Under the pieces are notes generated by a model. It was not told where the DNA came from, did no database searches, and worked only from the letters and a program-made list of their open reading frames with translations. A DNA stretch of 13,959 nucleotides from Winogradskyella_A sp963966315 (lineage in GTDB: Bacteria; Bacteroidota; Bacteroidia; Flavobacteriales; Flavobacteriaceae), in contig CAWZYX010000081.1 of the NCBI GenBank assembly GCA_963966315.1, positions 1-13,959 of the forward strand, in the 5' to 3' direction. Positions 6,869 through 13,959 of the stretch are shown here, one piece after another. Position numbers and translations under genes: made by a program. Every line of letters begins with the position of its first letter. Position 1 is the first letter of the stretch.

Positions 6869-7915
6869 ATGGACCAAACCAAACCCAATAACCCTCAAAA
6901 CGATGAGGTAGACTTAGGACAGCTGTTTAATGCAATTGGCCGCTTGTTCGAAAGACTATTTCAATTTATAGCCTCGATATTTAAGGGCTTATTTTCTGTT
7001 GTTATTTACAGTTTAAAACCTCTGGTAAATAACATTAAACTCATCAGTATCGTTCTATTGGTAGCTGCGATTGCCGGATATATTGTTCAGCAATACCGAA
7101 CCCCGATTTATCAATCCGATATGCTGGTAAGGCCCTATTTTGACTCCAAATACCAGCTGGATAACAATGTCAAGTATTTTAATGCGCTTATCGGTCAGGG
7201 AAACATCCGGGAACTAATTAAAATTTTTGAAATAGATTCGGTAGAGGCCAGTTCACTAACCGGATTTAGAATGGAGGCAGGCCCAGAGGATTTAATGAAA
7301 GAGTACGACAGCTATCTAAAATCTATTGATAGCAGTCTTGTAGAGATTATACCCTATGAGGAGTTCCTTAAGAACAGAGAAATGCTGGATGCCAATCTGT
7401 TCTCAATAACGGCCATGGCCAAACGAAGAGATGTATTTATTGGTTTGGAAAAGGGGTTCGCTAAAACCTTTGAAAATGACTTTTCAAGAGAGTTGAAAGA
7501 AAAAAGAGACGATACCATTCAAATGCGAAAAGCCTCTTTTGAAAAGCAGCTTCAACAGATTGAAAAGCTCCAGGTAGTATACATTGGCGTCATTGAAAAA
7601 GAGGCAGAAAACCCTGAAGTGGCCATTGGTATGGAAGGGATGTTTCCCTTACAACAATCAAAAAGAGAAACAAAGGAATACGACTTGCTTGAAAGAGAGC
7701 TATCACTAAGAGCAGAAATCAACCGTCTTGAGGAACAGTTGCGAAAGGACGATCGCTATTTTGACATTGTTTCTGGTTTCAATGAAATAGGAGAGTTCAA
7801 ACCAGGTCTTAAGAACAACTTTTCAATATTGCTTCCTGCGCTTGCATTTTGCCTGATGGTTGCTGTGTATTTAGCACAAAAAATTTTCAAATTTATTAAA
7901 GAGTATGGAGAATAA
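6869..7915 (+). CDS. Wzz-like (chain-length determinant type) inner-membrane protein
   Basis: This 348-residue protein has the topology of polysaccharide co-polymerases. An acidic N-terminus leads to a long hydrophobic or amphipathic helix (about 17-50), then a transmembrane helix (about 57-75) running into RTPIYQSDMLVRPY. That resembles the post-TM1 region of Wzz proteins. A large periplasmic part with coiled-coil stretches (about 208-245 and 266-297) follows, and a second transmembrane helix (about 318-338) precedes a short basic tail. No C-terminal tyrosine kinase domain is present. The characteristic proline-rich motif before TM2 is weak here: only FKPGLKNN is seen. It overlaps rfbB by 11 bases, which ties it to surface polysaccharide synthesis. 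I infer a role in chain-length control or export of a lipid-linked polymer; sequence similarity alone would not prove it. Confidence 0.72.
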   Translation: MDQTKPNNPQNDEVDLGQLFNAIGRLFERLFQFIASIFKGLFSVVIYSLKPLVNNIKLISIVLLVAAIAGYIVQQYRTPIYQSDMLVRPYFDSKYQLDNNVKYFNALIGQGNIRELIKIFEIDSVEASSLTGFRMEAGPEDLMKEYDSYLKSIDSSLVEIIPYEEFLKNREMLDANLFSITAMAKRRDVFIGLEKGFAKTFENDFSRELKEKRDDTIQMRKASFEKQLQQIEKLQVVYIGVIEKEAENPEVAIGMEGMFPLQQSKRETKEYDLLERELSLRAEINRLEEQLRKDDRYFDIVSGFNEIGEFKPGLKNNFSILLPALAFCLMVAVYLAQKIFKFIKEYGE

Positions 7916-8951
7916 AACCATAATGATCACCGGAGGGGCCGGTTTCATCGGTTCCCACGTCATCAGATATTTTTTAAAAAACTACCCTCAATACAGAATT
8001 GTAAATTTCGACAAACTCACCTACTCGGGAAATCTTGAAAATTTAAAAGATGTAGAATCTCACGAGAACTATACCTTTATAAAAGGTGATATTTGCAGTG
8101 CAGAGGAAACGGATGAGGCCTTCTCCACTCACAATATTGACGCCGTGATTCACCTGGCTGCAGAGTCCCATGTAGACCGATCTATTGAAGACCCGCTGGT
8201 ATTTGCAAAAACCAATGTTTTAGGAACCATTAACCTTTTGGAAACCTTTAAAAAACACAAAGGAAGAACAGGACTGTTTTATCACATAAGTACTGATGAA
8301 GTATACGGCAGCCTGGGACCCAGTGGGCTCTTTAAGGAAACGACGGCCTACGATCCAAACTCACCCTATTCTGCATCCAAGGCTAGCTCCGATCATTTCG
8401 TGCGGGCTTACGGTGAGACCTACGGAATACCATTCATTATCTCTAATTGCTCCAATAACTACGGACCCAATCAGTTTCCTGAAAAACTCATCCCTTTGTT
8501 CATTAATAATATCATCCACAAAAAACCCTTGCCTGTTTATGGAGATGGAAATTATACCAGAGACTGGCTCTACGTAAAGGACCATGCAAATGCAATTGGA
8601 TTGATTTTTCATAAAGGACAACCCGGAGAGACCTATAACATTGGAGGCTTCAATGAGTGGAAGAATATCGATCTGGTCAATTTGTTATGCGATACAATGG
8701 ACGTGAAGCTTGGGAGAGAAAAGGGGTGGTCGAGAAAATTAATTACTTACGTCAAAGACCGTCCGGGTCATGACCTGCGTTATGCCATTGACGCCACAAA
8801 AATAAATAAGAATCTAGGGTGGAAACCTTCACTCCAGTTTCAGGAGGGACTGGAGTCGACGATTGATTGGTATCTCAACAACAATCAGTGGTTGAAGAAC
8901 GTCACTTCAGGCGATTACCAGAAGTACTACAGTCAACAATATCACCTATAA
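7905..8951 (+). CDS. rfbB: dTDP-glucose 4,6-dehydratase
   Basis: It converts dTDP-glucose to dTDP-4-keto-6-deoxyglucose, the second step of dTDP-L-rhamnose synthesis, in the cytoplasm. At 348 residues it has normal family length. It is an extended short-chain dehydrogenase with the NAD-binding GGAGFIGSH at 10-18. The dehydratase motif STDEVYG is at 129-135, with Asp131 and Glu132 in the catalytic positions, and the YSASK Tyr155/Lys159 pair is present. YDPNSPYSASKAS and the conserved NCSNNYGPNQFPEKLIP and YGDGNYTRDWLYV runs are typical of RfbB/RmlB rather than of other epimerases. The start overlaps the end of the Wzz-like gene by 11 bases, and the stop is 4 bases before rfbA. Confidence 0.96.
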   Translation: MENKTIMITGGAGFIGSHVIRYFLKNYPQYRIVNFDKLTYSGNLENLKDVESHENYTFIKGDICSAEETDEAFSTHNIDAVIHLAAESHVDRSIEDPLVFAKTNVLGTINLLETFKKHKGRTGLFYHISTDEVYGSLGPSGLFKETTAYDPNSPYSASKASSDHFVRAYGETYGIPFIISNCSNNYGPNQFPEKLIPLFINNIIHKKPLPVYGDGNYTRDWLYVKDHANAIGLIFHKGQPGETYNIGGFNEWKNIDLVNLLCDTMDVKLGREKGWSRKLITYVKDRPGHDLRYAIDATKINKNLGWKPSLQFQEGLESTIDWYLNNNQWLKNVTSGDYQKYYSQQYHL

Positions 8952-8955
8952 GGAC

Positions 8956-9822
8956 ATGAAAGGAATAGTATTAGCAGGAGGCTCAGGAACACGATTACAT
9001 CCGCTTACTCTAGCTGTGAGTAAACAGCTGATGCCAGTGTATGATAAACCTATGATTTACTACCCGATTTCAACGCTTATGTGGTCTGGCATCAGGGAGA
9101 TTTTGATCATTTCAACCCCTAAAGATCTTCCGCTCTTTAAAGAGCTTTTAGGAGATGGCAGTCGCTATGGGTGCAGGTTTGAGTATGCTGTTCAAGAGCA
9201 CCCCAATGGGTTGGCTGAAGCCTTTATCATTGGTTCTGAATTTATCGGAAATGATAAGGTAGCTCTTATCTTAGGGGATAACATATTTTATGGCACCGGA
9301 CTTGCCGAGAAGCTGCAGGCAAATAATGACCCCGAAGGTGGGATCATTTATGCCTATCACGTTCATGACCCGGAACGGTATGGGGTGGTAGAATTTGATC
9401 AGCAAGGAACCGCTATCAGTATTGAAGAAAAACCACAGAGACCTAAGTCCAATTTCGCCGTTCCTGGAATTTATTTTTATGATAACCAGGTGGTCGATAT
9501 TGCCAGGTCTATAAAGCCCAGTGCCAGAGGAGAACTGGAAATAACAGATGTCAACAGGGCATACCTGAACAAGGGACAACTCAATGTTTCTGTTTTAGAT
9601 AAAGGAACCGCCTGGCTCGACACGGGCACCTTTAATTCTTTAATGCAGGCCTCACAATTTGTACAGGTGATAGAGGAAAGACAGGGATTAAAAATAGGCT
9701 CTATTGAGGAGGCTGCGTACCGAATGAAATACATTAACACTGACCAACTCAAAGAGCTCGTAAAACCCTTGCAAAAAAGCGGGTATGGAACACATTTAAT
9801 CAATCTACTTTCCAAAAAATGA
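8956..9822 (+). CDS. rfbA: Glucose-1-phosphate thymidylyltransferase
   Basis: It makes dTDP-glucose from glucose-1-phosphate and dTTP, the first step of the rhamnose pathway. The 288 residues match the usual RmlA length. The nucleotidyltransferase signature GGSGTRL is at 8-14 with Arg13, followed by Lys23 in SKQLMPVYDKP. The metal-binding Asp108 is in LGDNIFYG. The downstream runs PERYGVVEFD, IEEKPQRPKSNFAVPGIYFYD and GTAWLDTGTF are those of RmlA. The start is 4 bases after rfbB with the purine-rich TAAGGAC just ahead, the nearest thing to a ribosome binding site in this operon. The stop overlaps the rfbC start in an ATGA junction, which suggests translational coupling. Confidence 0.96.
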   Translation: MKGIVLAGGSGTRLHPLTLAVSKQLMPVYDKPMIYYPISTLMWSGIREILIISTPKDLPLFKELLGDGSRYGCRFEYAVQEHPNGLAEAFIIGSEFIGNDKVALILGDNIFYGTGLAEKLQANNDPEGGIIYAYHVHDPERYGVVEFDQQGTAISIEEKPQRPKSNFAVPGIYFYDNQVVDIARSIKPSARGELEITDVNRAYLNKGQLNVSVLDKGTAWLDTGTFNSLMQASQFVQVIEERQGLKIGSIEEAAYRMKYINTDQLKELVKPLQKSGYGTHLINLLSKK

Positions 9823-10364
9823 TTATCGAAGAGACGTTTTTAAGCGGGAGCTATTTGTTAAAGCCACAAATTATAGAGGATTCAAGAGGGTATTTTTTTG
9901 AATCTTTCAGGGTTTCATACTTAAGAGAAAAAGGATTGCCCTTTGAGTTTGTACAGGATAATGAGTCCAAATCTCAAAAAGGAGTGCTTAGGGGGCTGCA
10001 TTATCAAATTGGAGAGCACGCACAGGCTAAACTGGTGCGCGTCATCACCGGAAGTGTATTGGACGTTATTGTCGATCTAAGAAAGGGTTCAGATACCTTT
10101 GGGCAGCATTTTAAAGTCATTTTATCTGGTGCGAATAAACAGCAATTACTGGTTCCAAGAGGGTTCGGCCACGGATTTCTAGTCCTGGAGGACGATACTA
10201 TTTTCTCTTATAAATGTGATAATTTTTATCATAAGCCTTCCGAAAGAGGAATTACTTATGATGATCCGGAATTGAATATAGACTGGGGATTCCCTCAAGA
10301 TCAACTCATCCTCTCAGAAAAGGATAAGAGTCTACCATTATTGAAGGATGCAGAGCTATGTTAA
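9819..10364 (+). CDS. rfbC: dTDP-4-dehydrorhamnose 3,5-epimerase
   Basis: This 181-residue cupin-fold epimerase inverts C3 and C5 of dTDP-4-keto-6-deoxyglucose to give dTDP-4-keto-L-rhamnose. Visible family marks are DSRGYFFESF (21-30), the catalytic His61 in VLRGLHYQ, the strand VRVITGSVLDVIVDLRKGS, and VPRGFGHGF (112-120). Tyr131 in SYKCDNFY and the C-terminal TYDDPELNIDW with Asp148/149 are also present. These positions match the active site of RmlC, so it should be a true 3,5-epimerase. It starts in a 4-base overlap with rfbA and overlaps rfbD by 7 bases. Confidence 0.96.
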   Translation: MIIEETFLSGSYLLKPQIIEDSRGYFFESFRVSYLREKGLPFEFVQDNESKSQKGVLRGLHYQIGEHAQAKLVRVITGSVLDVIVDLRKGSDTFGQHFKVILSGANKQQLLVPRGFGHGFLVLEDDTIFSYKCDNFYHKPSERGITYDDPELNIDWGFPQDQLILSEKDKSLPLLKDAELC

Positions 10365-11212
10365 AAGTGATGGTAACCGGTTCAGGAGGGCAATTAGGTT
10401 CTTGTTTCAGAAGTATTGCTTCAAACTACACAGACATTAAGTTTTATTTTTATGATTCCAAGCAGCTGAATATCACCAACAAAGAGGATATTTTGCTGCA
10501 GTTTCGCCGACAACAATTTGATTATTGCATCAATTGTGCTGCCTACACAAAAGTGGATCAGGCAGAAAAAGAACCCGAAAAGGCTTACGCTGTAAATGCC
10601 ACAGGCCCAAAGATTCTGGCTGAGGCCTGTAGGACTCAGGGGGCAACCCTTATTCATATATCAACAGATTTCGTTTTTGGAGGGAATCAGGATCGACCAT
10701 ACAACGAAGAAGACCGTCCAAACCCTTTAGGGGTCTATGGGTCAACCAAGTTAAAAGGAGAAGAAGCCATTGCTAGTACCCTGAAACATCATATTATCAT
10801 TCGTACCTCCTGGGTTTACAGTCCCTATGGACATAATTTTGTGAAGACCATGCTAAGGTTGGCAAAGGAAAGCCCCACTGTTTCTGTGGTTTGCGATCAG
10901 CTGGGCTCGCCCACATATGCCATGGATCTGGCTTATGGTATCCTGCAAATTGTGAGATCTGGCTCCAATCACTATGGCATTTATCATTTTTCGAATAAAG
11001 GTGTCACCTCCTGGTACGAGTTTGCCTCAAAAGTTTTTCAAATCAAAGAGATAGCCGTAGATTTGAAGCCCATAAAAACCAAGGAGTACAAAACCTTAGC
11101 TAAGAGACCCTTATTCAGTGTACTGGATACGTCCAAAATTGAATTGGAATTTAAGCTTAAGATTAAAAGCTGGGATGAGAGTTTAGAAAGTGCTCTAAAA
11201 GAAATATGCTGA
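10358..11212 (+). CDS. rfbD: dTDP-4-dehydrorhamnose reductase
   Basis: It performs the last step of dTDP-L-rhamnose synthesis, NAD(P)H-dependent reduction of the 4-keto group. The 284-residue protein has the dinucleotide-binding GSGGQLG (8-14), NCAAYTKVDQAE, the STDFVFGG strand (102-109) and the catalytic Tyr127/Lys131 in YGSTK. RTSWVYSPYGHNFV and DQLGSPTYAMDLA are typical of RmlD. The gene order rfbB-A-C-D with only a 4-base gap or overlaps of 4 to 7 bases indicates a tightly coupled operon. It overlaps cysQ by 7 bases, so the rhamnose genes continue directly into the sulfate genes. Confidence 0.95.
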   Translation: MLKVMVTGSGGQLGSCFRSIASNYTDIKFYFYDSKQLNITNKEDILLQFRRQQFDYCINCAAYTKVDQAEKEPEKAYAVNATGPKILAEACRTQGATLIHISTDFVFGGNQDRPYNEEDRPNPLGVYGSTKLKGEEAIASTLKHHIIIRTSWVYSPYGHNFVKTMLRLAKESPTVSVVCDQLGSPTYAMDLAYGILQIVRSGSNHYGIYHFSNKGVTSWYEFASKVFQIKEIAVDLKPIKTKEYKTLAKRPLFSVLDTSKIELEFKLKIKSWDESLESALKEIC

Positions 11213-12006
11213 ATTCAAACTTAATCATTGCTTCCAACGCTGCGATAAAGGCAGGAGCCGCCATCATGGACGTATACAACTCAGATTTTGAGGTGATCAC
11301 AAAGTCCGACAACTCTCCATTGACCCTGGCAGATCAAAAGGCCAATGACATCATTAATTCATTCCTTCGTCAAACAAAGATCCCCATTATCAGTGAGGAA
11401 AATAAGCAAATGGAGTACCATTTAAGAAAGGACTGGGAAGAGGTCTGGGTTGTAGACCCGCTTGATGGAACCAAGGAGTTTGTAAAAAAAAATGATGAAT
11501 TTACAGTAAACATCGCTCTGGTCAGAAAGGGAAGACCGGTCTTAGGGGTTATTTTTGTTCCTGTAACTCGGTCTCTTTATTTGGGAGATGTTGAACAGAA
11601 GCATGCTTACAAAATGACCCTTCCGGGTTATGAGGCTTATTCAGAAGAGATGATCAAAACCGCCACTTTGCTTCAACCTGACCTTTCAATTAATAATGTC
11701 ATAAGGGTGGTAGGTAGCAGGTCTCACATGAATGAAGATACCAAAGCATTTATTGAAACACTGAGGGCAGAAGGGAAACGTGTAGAAATTGTTTCCAGGG
11801 GGAGCTCTTTAAAGTTTTGCATTGTTGCAGAAGGTAAGGCTGATGTCTACCCCAGATATGCTCCAACAATGGAGTGGGATACCGCCGCAGGTCAGGCCAT
11901 CTGTGAGGCGAGTGGTGCTTACGTAATAGACATAAAAACAAAAAATCCACTTCAATACAATAAGAAGAATTTGCTTAATCCATATTTCTTAGTTGGCTTG
12001 AACTAA
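11206..12006 (+). CDS. cysQ: 3'(2'),5'-bisphosphate nucleotidase
   Basis: It hydrolyses 3'-phosphoadenosine 5'-phosphate (PAP), the product left when PAPS donates or loses its sulfo group, to AMP and phosphate. The 266-residue protein is an inositol-monophosphatase-fold enzyme. Metal-binding residues are visible: Glu64/Glu65 in IISEENK, Asp84 and Asp87 in VVDPLDGTKEF (83-92), and Asp225 in EWDTAAG (223-228). DPLDGTKEF followed by NDEFTVNIALV is characteristic of CysQ rather than inositol phosphatases. It starts with a 7-base overlap from rfbD, and its stop shares one base with the next start (TAATG). A run of nine A residues lies at 11484-11492 inside the active-site region, a place where slippage could occur. 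Confidence 0.93.
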   Translation: MLNSNLIIASNAAIKAGAAIMDVYNSDFEVITKSDNSPLTLADQKANDIINSFLRQTKIPIISEENKQMEYHLRKDWEEVWVVDPLDGTKEFVKKNDEFTVNIALVRKGRPVLGVIFVPVTRSLYLGDVEQKHAYKMTLPGYEAYSEEMIKTATLLQPDLSINNVIRVVGSRSHMNEDTKAFIETLRAEGKRVEIVSRGSSLKFCIVAEGKADVYPRYAPTMEWDTAAGQAICEASGAYVIDIKTKNPLQYNKKNLLNPYFLVGLN

Positions 12007-12428
12007 TGAGTGATATTTCCAAAAAGCGGCATTTGGCCAAAACAATTACCTGGAGGATGGTAGGTACATTAGATACCATTCTCCTGTCCTGGCTGGTTTC
12101 GGGGAATCCATATACAGGATTAAAAATTGGATTTGCCGAAGTGGTTACAAAAATGGTTCTGTATTACATTCATGAGCGTGTTTGGTTCAAGGTAAACCTA
12201 ACCAAGGACGGCATGGTTCTGGAAAGTAGAAAACGACATTTGGCCAAGACCTTTACCTGGAGAACCATTGGCACCCTGGACACCATGCTTCTGGCCTGGA
12301 TCATATCCGGAAACCCTTTGGTAGGATTTCAAATTGGGGTGGCAGAGGTCATTACAAAAATGCTATTGTATTATCTACATGAGCGTATTTGGTACAAGTT
12401 TGATTTTGGACTCAAGCAAAGGGCATAG
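12006..12428 (+). CDS. Membrane protein with two tandem DUF2061 domains
   Basis: This small 140-residue protein is made almost wholly of two copies of one about 61-residue module, at residues 5-65 and 74-134. By direct comparison the copies match at 40 of 61 positions. Each copy starts with a basic RHLAKT-TWR motif. A hydrophobic helix follows (GTLDT-LL-W--SGNP), then a second helix (IG-AEV-TKM-LYY-HER-W), giving probably four membrane segments. I recognise the module as DUF2061, an uncharacterised membrane domain. The gene lies between cysQ (one shared base) and cysC (3-base gap), so it is almost certainly expressed with PAPS metabolism. A membrane role linked to sulfate uptake or PAPS/PAP handling is possible, but nothing in the sequence shows the substrate. 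Confidence is for the gene and domain, not a function. Confidence 0.87.
   Translation: MSDISKKRHLAKTITWRMVGTLDTILLSWLVSGNPYTGLKIGFAEVVTKMVLYYIHERVWFKVNLTKDGMVLESRKRHLAKTFTWRTIGTLDTMLLAWIISGNPLVGFQIGVAEVITKMLLYYLHERIWYKFDFGLKQRA
12018..12407 (+). repeat. Internal tandem duplication within the DUF2061 gene
   Basis: The two coding copies are 12018-12200 and 12225-12407, each 183 bases, separated by a 24-base linker encoding TKDGMVLE. The start-to-start offset is 207 bases. Similarity is clear at protein level (40 of 61 identical) and still visible in DNA: CATTTGGCCAA occurs in both copies, at 12029 and 12236. The divergence shows an old duplication kept by selection, not a recent copy. Confidence 0.85.
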
Positions 12429-12431
12429 AGT

Positions 12432-13034
12432 ATGGCAAAACACCTATACAAACAAGGATTTCAAGTTTCCAGAAAGGACAGGCTCAGAAAAAACAAACAC
12501 AATTCTTTTTTGATCTGGTTTACGGGATTGTCAGGCTCCGGAAAGTCGACAATAGCCAATCAGTTGGAGCTTGAGTTACACAAAAAAGGAGTGTCTACCT
12601 ACGTATTGGATGGTGATAACGTACGATTAGGCTTAAACAAGGATCTTAGCTTTTCTGCCGAGGATCGCAGTGAGAACATCAGACGTATTTCCGAAGTAGC
12701 CAATTTGATGATTGATGCAGGGCTGGTGGTACTGGCAGCATTTGTGTCTCCCTTTAAAAAGGACAGAGAATTAATTAGAGAAGTGGTTAAAGATAGTAAC
12801 TTTGTTGAGGTTTATATCAACACCTCCATAGAAGAGTGTGAACGAAGGGATGTAAAAGGCCTATACAAAAAGGCAAGAGCCGGGGAGATCAAAAACTTTA
12901 CCGGTCTCAGCGCCCCCTATGAGGCTCCTGACCATCCGGAGATTGAAATTCAAACAGAAAGCACAACAGTTGAGCAGGCCGTTGAAATTATTATTGATCA
13001 TATAGAACCAAAATTATATAAGGGTTATGAGTAA
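12432..13034 (+). CDS. cysC: Adenylyl-sulfate kinase (APS kinase)
   Basis: It phosphorylates adenosine 5'-phosphosulfate at the 3' position to give PAPS. The 200-residue protein has the Walker A loop GLSGSGKST (32-40), LDGDNVR (59-65) followed by DLSFSAEDRSENIRR, and the FVSPFKKDRE segment with Ser106 at the position of the phosphorylated serine in E. coli CysC. VYINTSIEECERRDVKGLY and FTGLSAPYEAP are further APS kinase signatures. It is a stand-alone kinase, not fused to CysN. It starts 3 bases after the DUF2061 gene and overlaps cysD by 8 bases. PAPS made here could feed PAPS reductase or sulfotransferases; the companion cysQ fits both. Confidence 0.95.
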   Translation: MAKHLYKQGFQVSRKDRLRKNKHNSFLIWFTGLSGSGKSTIANQLELELHKKGVSTYVLDGDNVRLGLNKDLSFSAEDRSENIRRISEVANLMIDAGLVVLAAFVSPFKKDRELIREVVKDSNFVEVYINTSIEECERRDVKGLYKKARAGEIKNFTGLSAPYEAPDHPEIEIQTESTTVEQAVEIIIDHIEPKLYKGYE

Positions 13035-13932
13035 GTATTACCTTAACTATCTGGACGAGTTAGAAAGTGAGGCAATCTTTGTTTTAAGAGAGGTTCAGGC
13101 GCAATTCGAAAAACCCGTTATTTTATTTTCAGGAGGGAAAGACTCCATAGTGGTCACCCATTTGGCTAAAAAAGCCTTTTATCCTGCTAAGATACCTTTT
13201 CCGCTTATGCATGTGGATACCGGTCATAACTTCCCTGAGACCATAGAGTTTAGAGACCGCATCATCAAGGAGCTGGGTGTTGAATTGATTGTTGGTTCTG
13301 TTCAGCAATCCATTGATCAAGGAAGGGTTGCAGAGGAACGAGGTAAAAATGCAACCAGGAATGCCCTTCAGATCACAACACTTTTGGATGCCATTGAAGA
13401 GCATCGCATCGATTGTGCAATTGGTGGCGGCAGGCGAGACGAAGAAAAGGCACGAGCTAAGGAACGCTTTTTTTCGCACAGAGACGATTTTGGGCAGTGG
13501 GACCCCAAGAATCAACGACCGGAGTTATGGAACCTGTTCAATGGCAAATATTTTGAGGGTGAACACTTCAGGGTATTTCCAATTAGTAACTGGACGGAAA
13601 TGGACGTGTGGAACTACATTAACAGAGAACGGATAGAGATTCCTTCCTTATATTTTGCGCACGAAAGAGAGGTGGTTTGGCGCCAGAATTCATGGATCCC
13701 AACATCAGAGTTCTTAAAGCTGGAAGATCACGAGGAGGTCTTGGTTAAGAAAATACGTTTTAGAACACTGGGAGATATCACTATTACTGGAGGTATTGAG
13801 TCTGATGCGGACACCGTAGAGAAAATTGCACTTGAGGTTTCCGGAATGAGACAAACAGAAAGAGGAAACAGAAGTGACGATAAACGATCAGAGTCTGCAA
13901 TGGAGGACCGAAAAAGACAAGGATATTTTTAA
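13027..13932 (+). CDS. cysD: Sulfate adenylyltransferase subunit 2 (ATP sulfurylase small subunit)
   Basis: With the GTPase CysN it forms the heterodimeric ATP sulfurylase that activates sulfate to APS. The protein is complete at 301 residues. It has the PP-loop SGGKDS (35-40), the MHVDTGHNFPET segment, and the conserved GGGRRDEEKARAKER run (from residue 133), which separates CysD from the related PAPS reductase CysH. The FPISNWTEMDVWNYI segment and the C-terminal KRQGYF are also typical of CysD. The start overlaps cysC by 8 bases. The gene ends 27 bases before the window edge, leaving room only for the beginning of the expected cysN. Confidence 0.96.
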   Translation: MSKYYLNYLDELESEAIFVLREVQAQFEKPVILFSGGKDSIVVTHLAKKAFYPAKIPFPLMHVDTGHNFPETIEFRDRIIKELGVELIVGSVQQSIDQGRVAEERGKNATRNALQITTLLDAIEEHRIDCAIGGGRRDEEKARAKERFFSHRDDFGQWDPKNQRPELWNLFNGKYFEGEHFRVFPISNWTEMDVWNYINRERIEIPSLYFAHEREVVWRQNSWIPTSEFLKLEDHEEVLVKKIRFRTLGDITITGGIESDADTVEKIALEVSGMRQTERGNRSDDKRSESAMEDRKRQGYF

Positions 13933-13942
13933 TGGACATCTT

Positions 13943-13959
13943 ATGTTAGATAGTAATAA
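13943..13959 (+). CDS. cysN: Probable start of cysN (sulfate adenylyltransferase subunit 1), cut by the right edge
   Basis: Only five full codons are visible: ATG TTA GAT AGT AAT, encoding MLDSN, followed by AA. They begin 10 bases after the cysD stop and no stop is met before the edge. CysD needs CysN and the two genes are nearly always adjacent in this order, so cysN is the natural expectation. The sequence itself is too short to identify the gene. An ATG overlapping the cysD stop (13932) ends after five codons and is not a candidate. Confidence 0.5.

Noticed and set aside
9477..9815. 112-codon minus-strand open frame inside rfbA (and a similar one at 9271-9579)
   Set aside because: It is antisense to conserved RmlA motifs, has no domain of its own and no credible start context.
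13129..13515. 128-codon minus-strand open frame inside cysD
   Set aside because: It is antisense to the PP-loop and GGGRRDEEK segments of a certain gene, so it is most likely chance.
13932..13949. ATG overlapping the cysD stop as the cysN start
   Set aside because: This frame ends at a TAG after five codons; the ATG at 13943 stays open to the edge.

Overview
The window looks like a chromosomal segment from a member of the Bacteroidota, most likely Flavobacteriia or Cytophagia. The evidence is a DUF4837-type lipoprotein, a bacterial GH3-family protein, a short TatA, the almost complete lack of Shine-Dalgarno sequences, and a TAnnTTTG-type promoter motif upstream of tatA. No mobile element, tRNA, rRNA or CRISPR array is visible. 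The window is almost fully coding. Its only non-coding stretches above about 40 bases are a terminator region (2441-2490) and a divergent intergenic region (2677-2781).

Left part (1-2676), cell envelope: a membrane-bound lytic transglycosylase with SLT and LysM domains is cut by the left edge. A DUF4837 lipoprotein follows. A strong hairpin terminator then separates these two genes from the convergent minus-strand tatA.

Middle part (2782-7915): from 2782 every gene is on the plus strand with gaps of 22 bases or less, or with overlaps, so one long transcription unit of more than 11 kb is possible. It starts with a membrane-anchored M23 metallopeptidase. Next come a GH3-type acyl-adenylating protein, a 562-residue protein whose C-terminal third carries the motif set of the nucleoside phosphorylase (PNP/UDP) superfamily, and a Wzz-like two-membrane-segment protein that begins the polysaccharide section.

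Right part (7905-13959): a complete dTDP-L-rhamnose set (rfbB, rfbA, rfbC, rfbD) runs by short overlaps into sulfate activation and PAPS turnover: cysQ, an internally duplicated DUF2061 membrane protein, cysC, cysD, and probably the first codons of cysN at the right edge. Together these genes would supply dTDP-rhamnose and PAPS and remove PAP. That combination suits synthesis of a surface polysaccharide that may be sulfated. This link is inferred from gene order; no sulfotransferase is inside the window.

The least explained items are the PNP-like fusion protein, the tandem DUF2061 protein between cysQ and cysC, the stand-alone Wzz-like protein and the bacterial GH3 protein.
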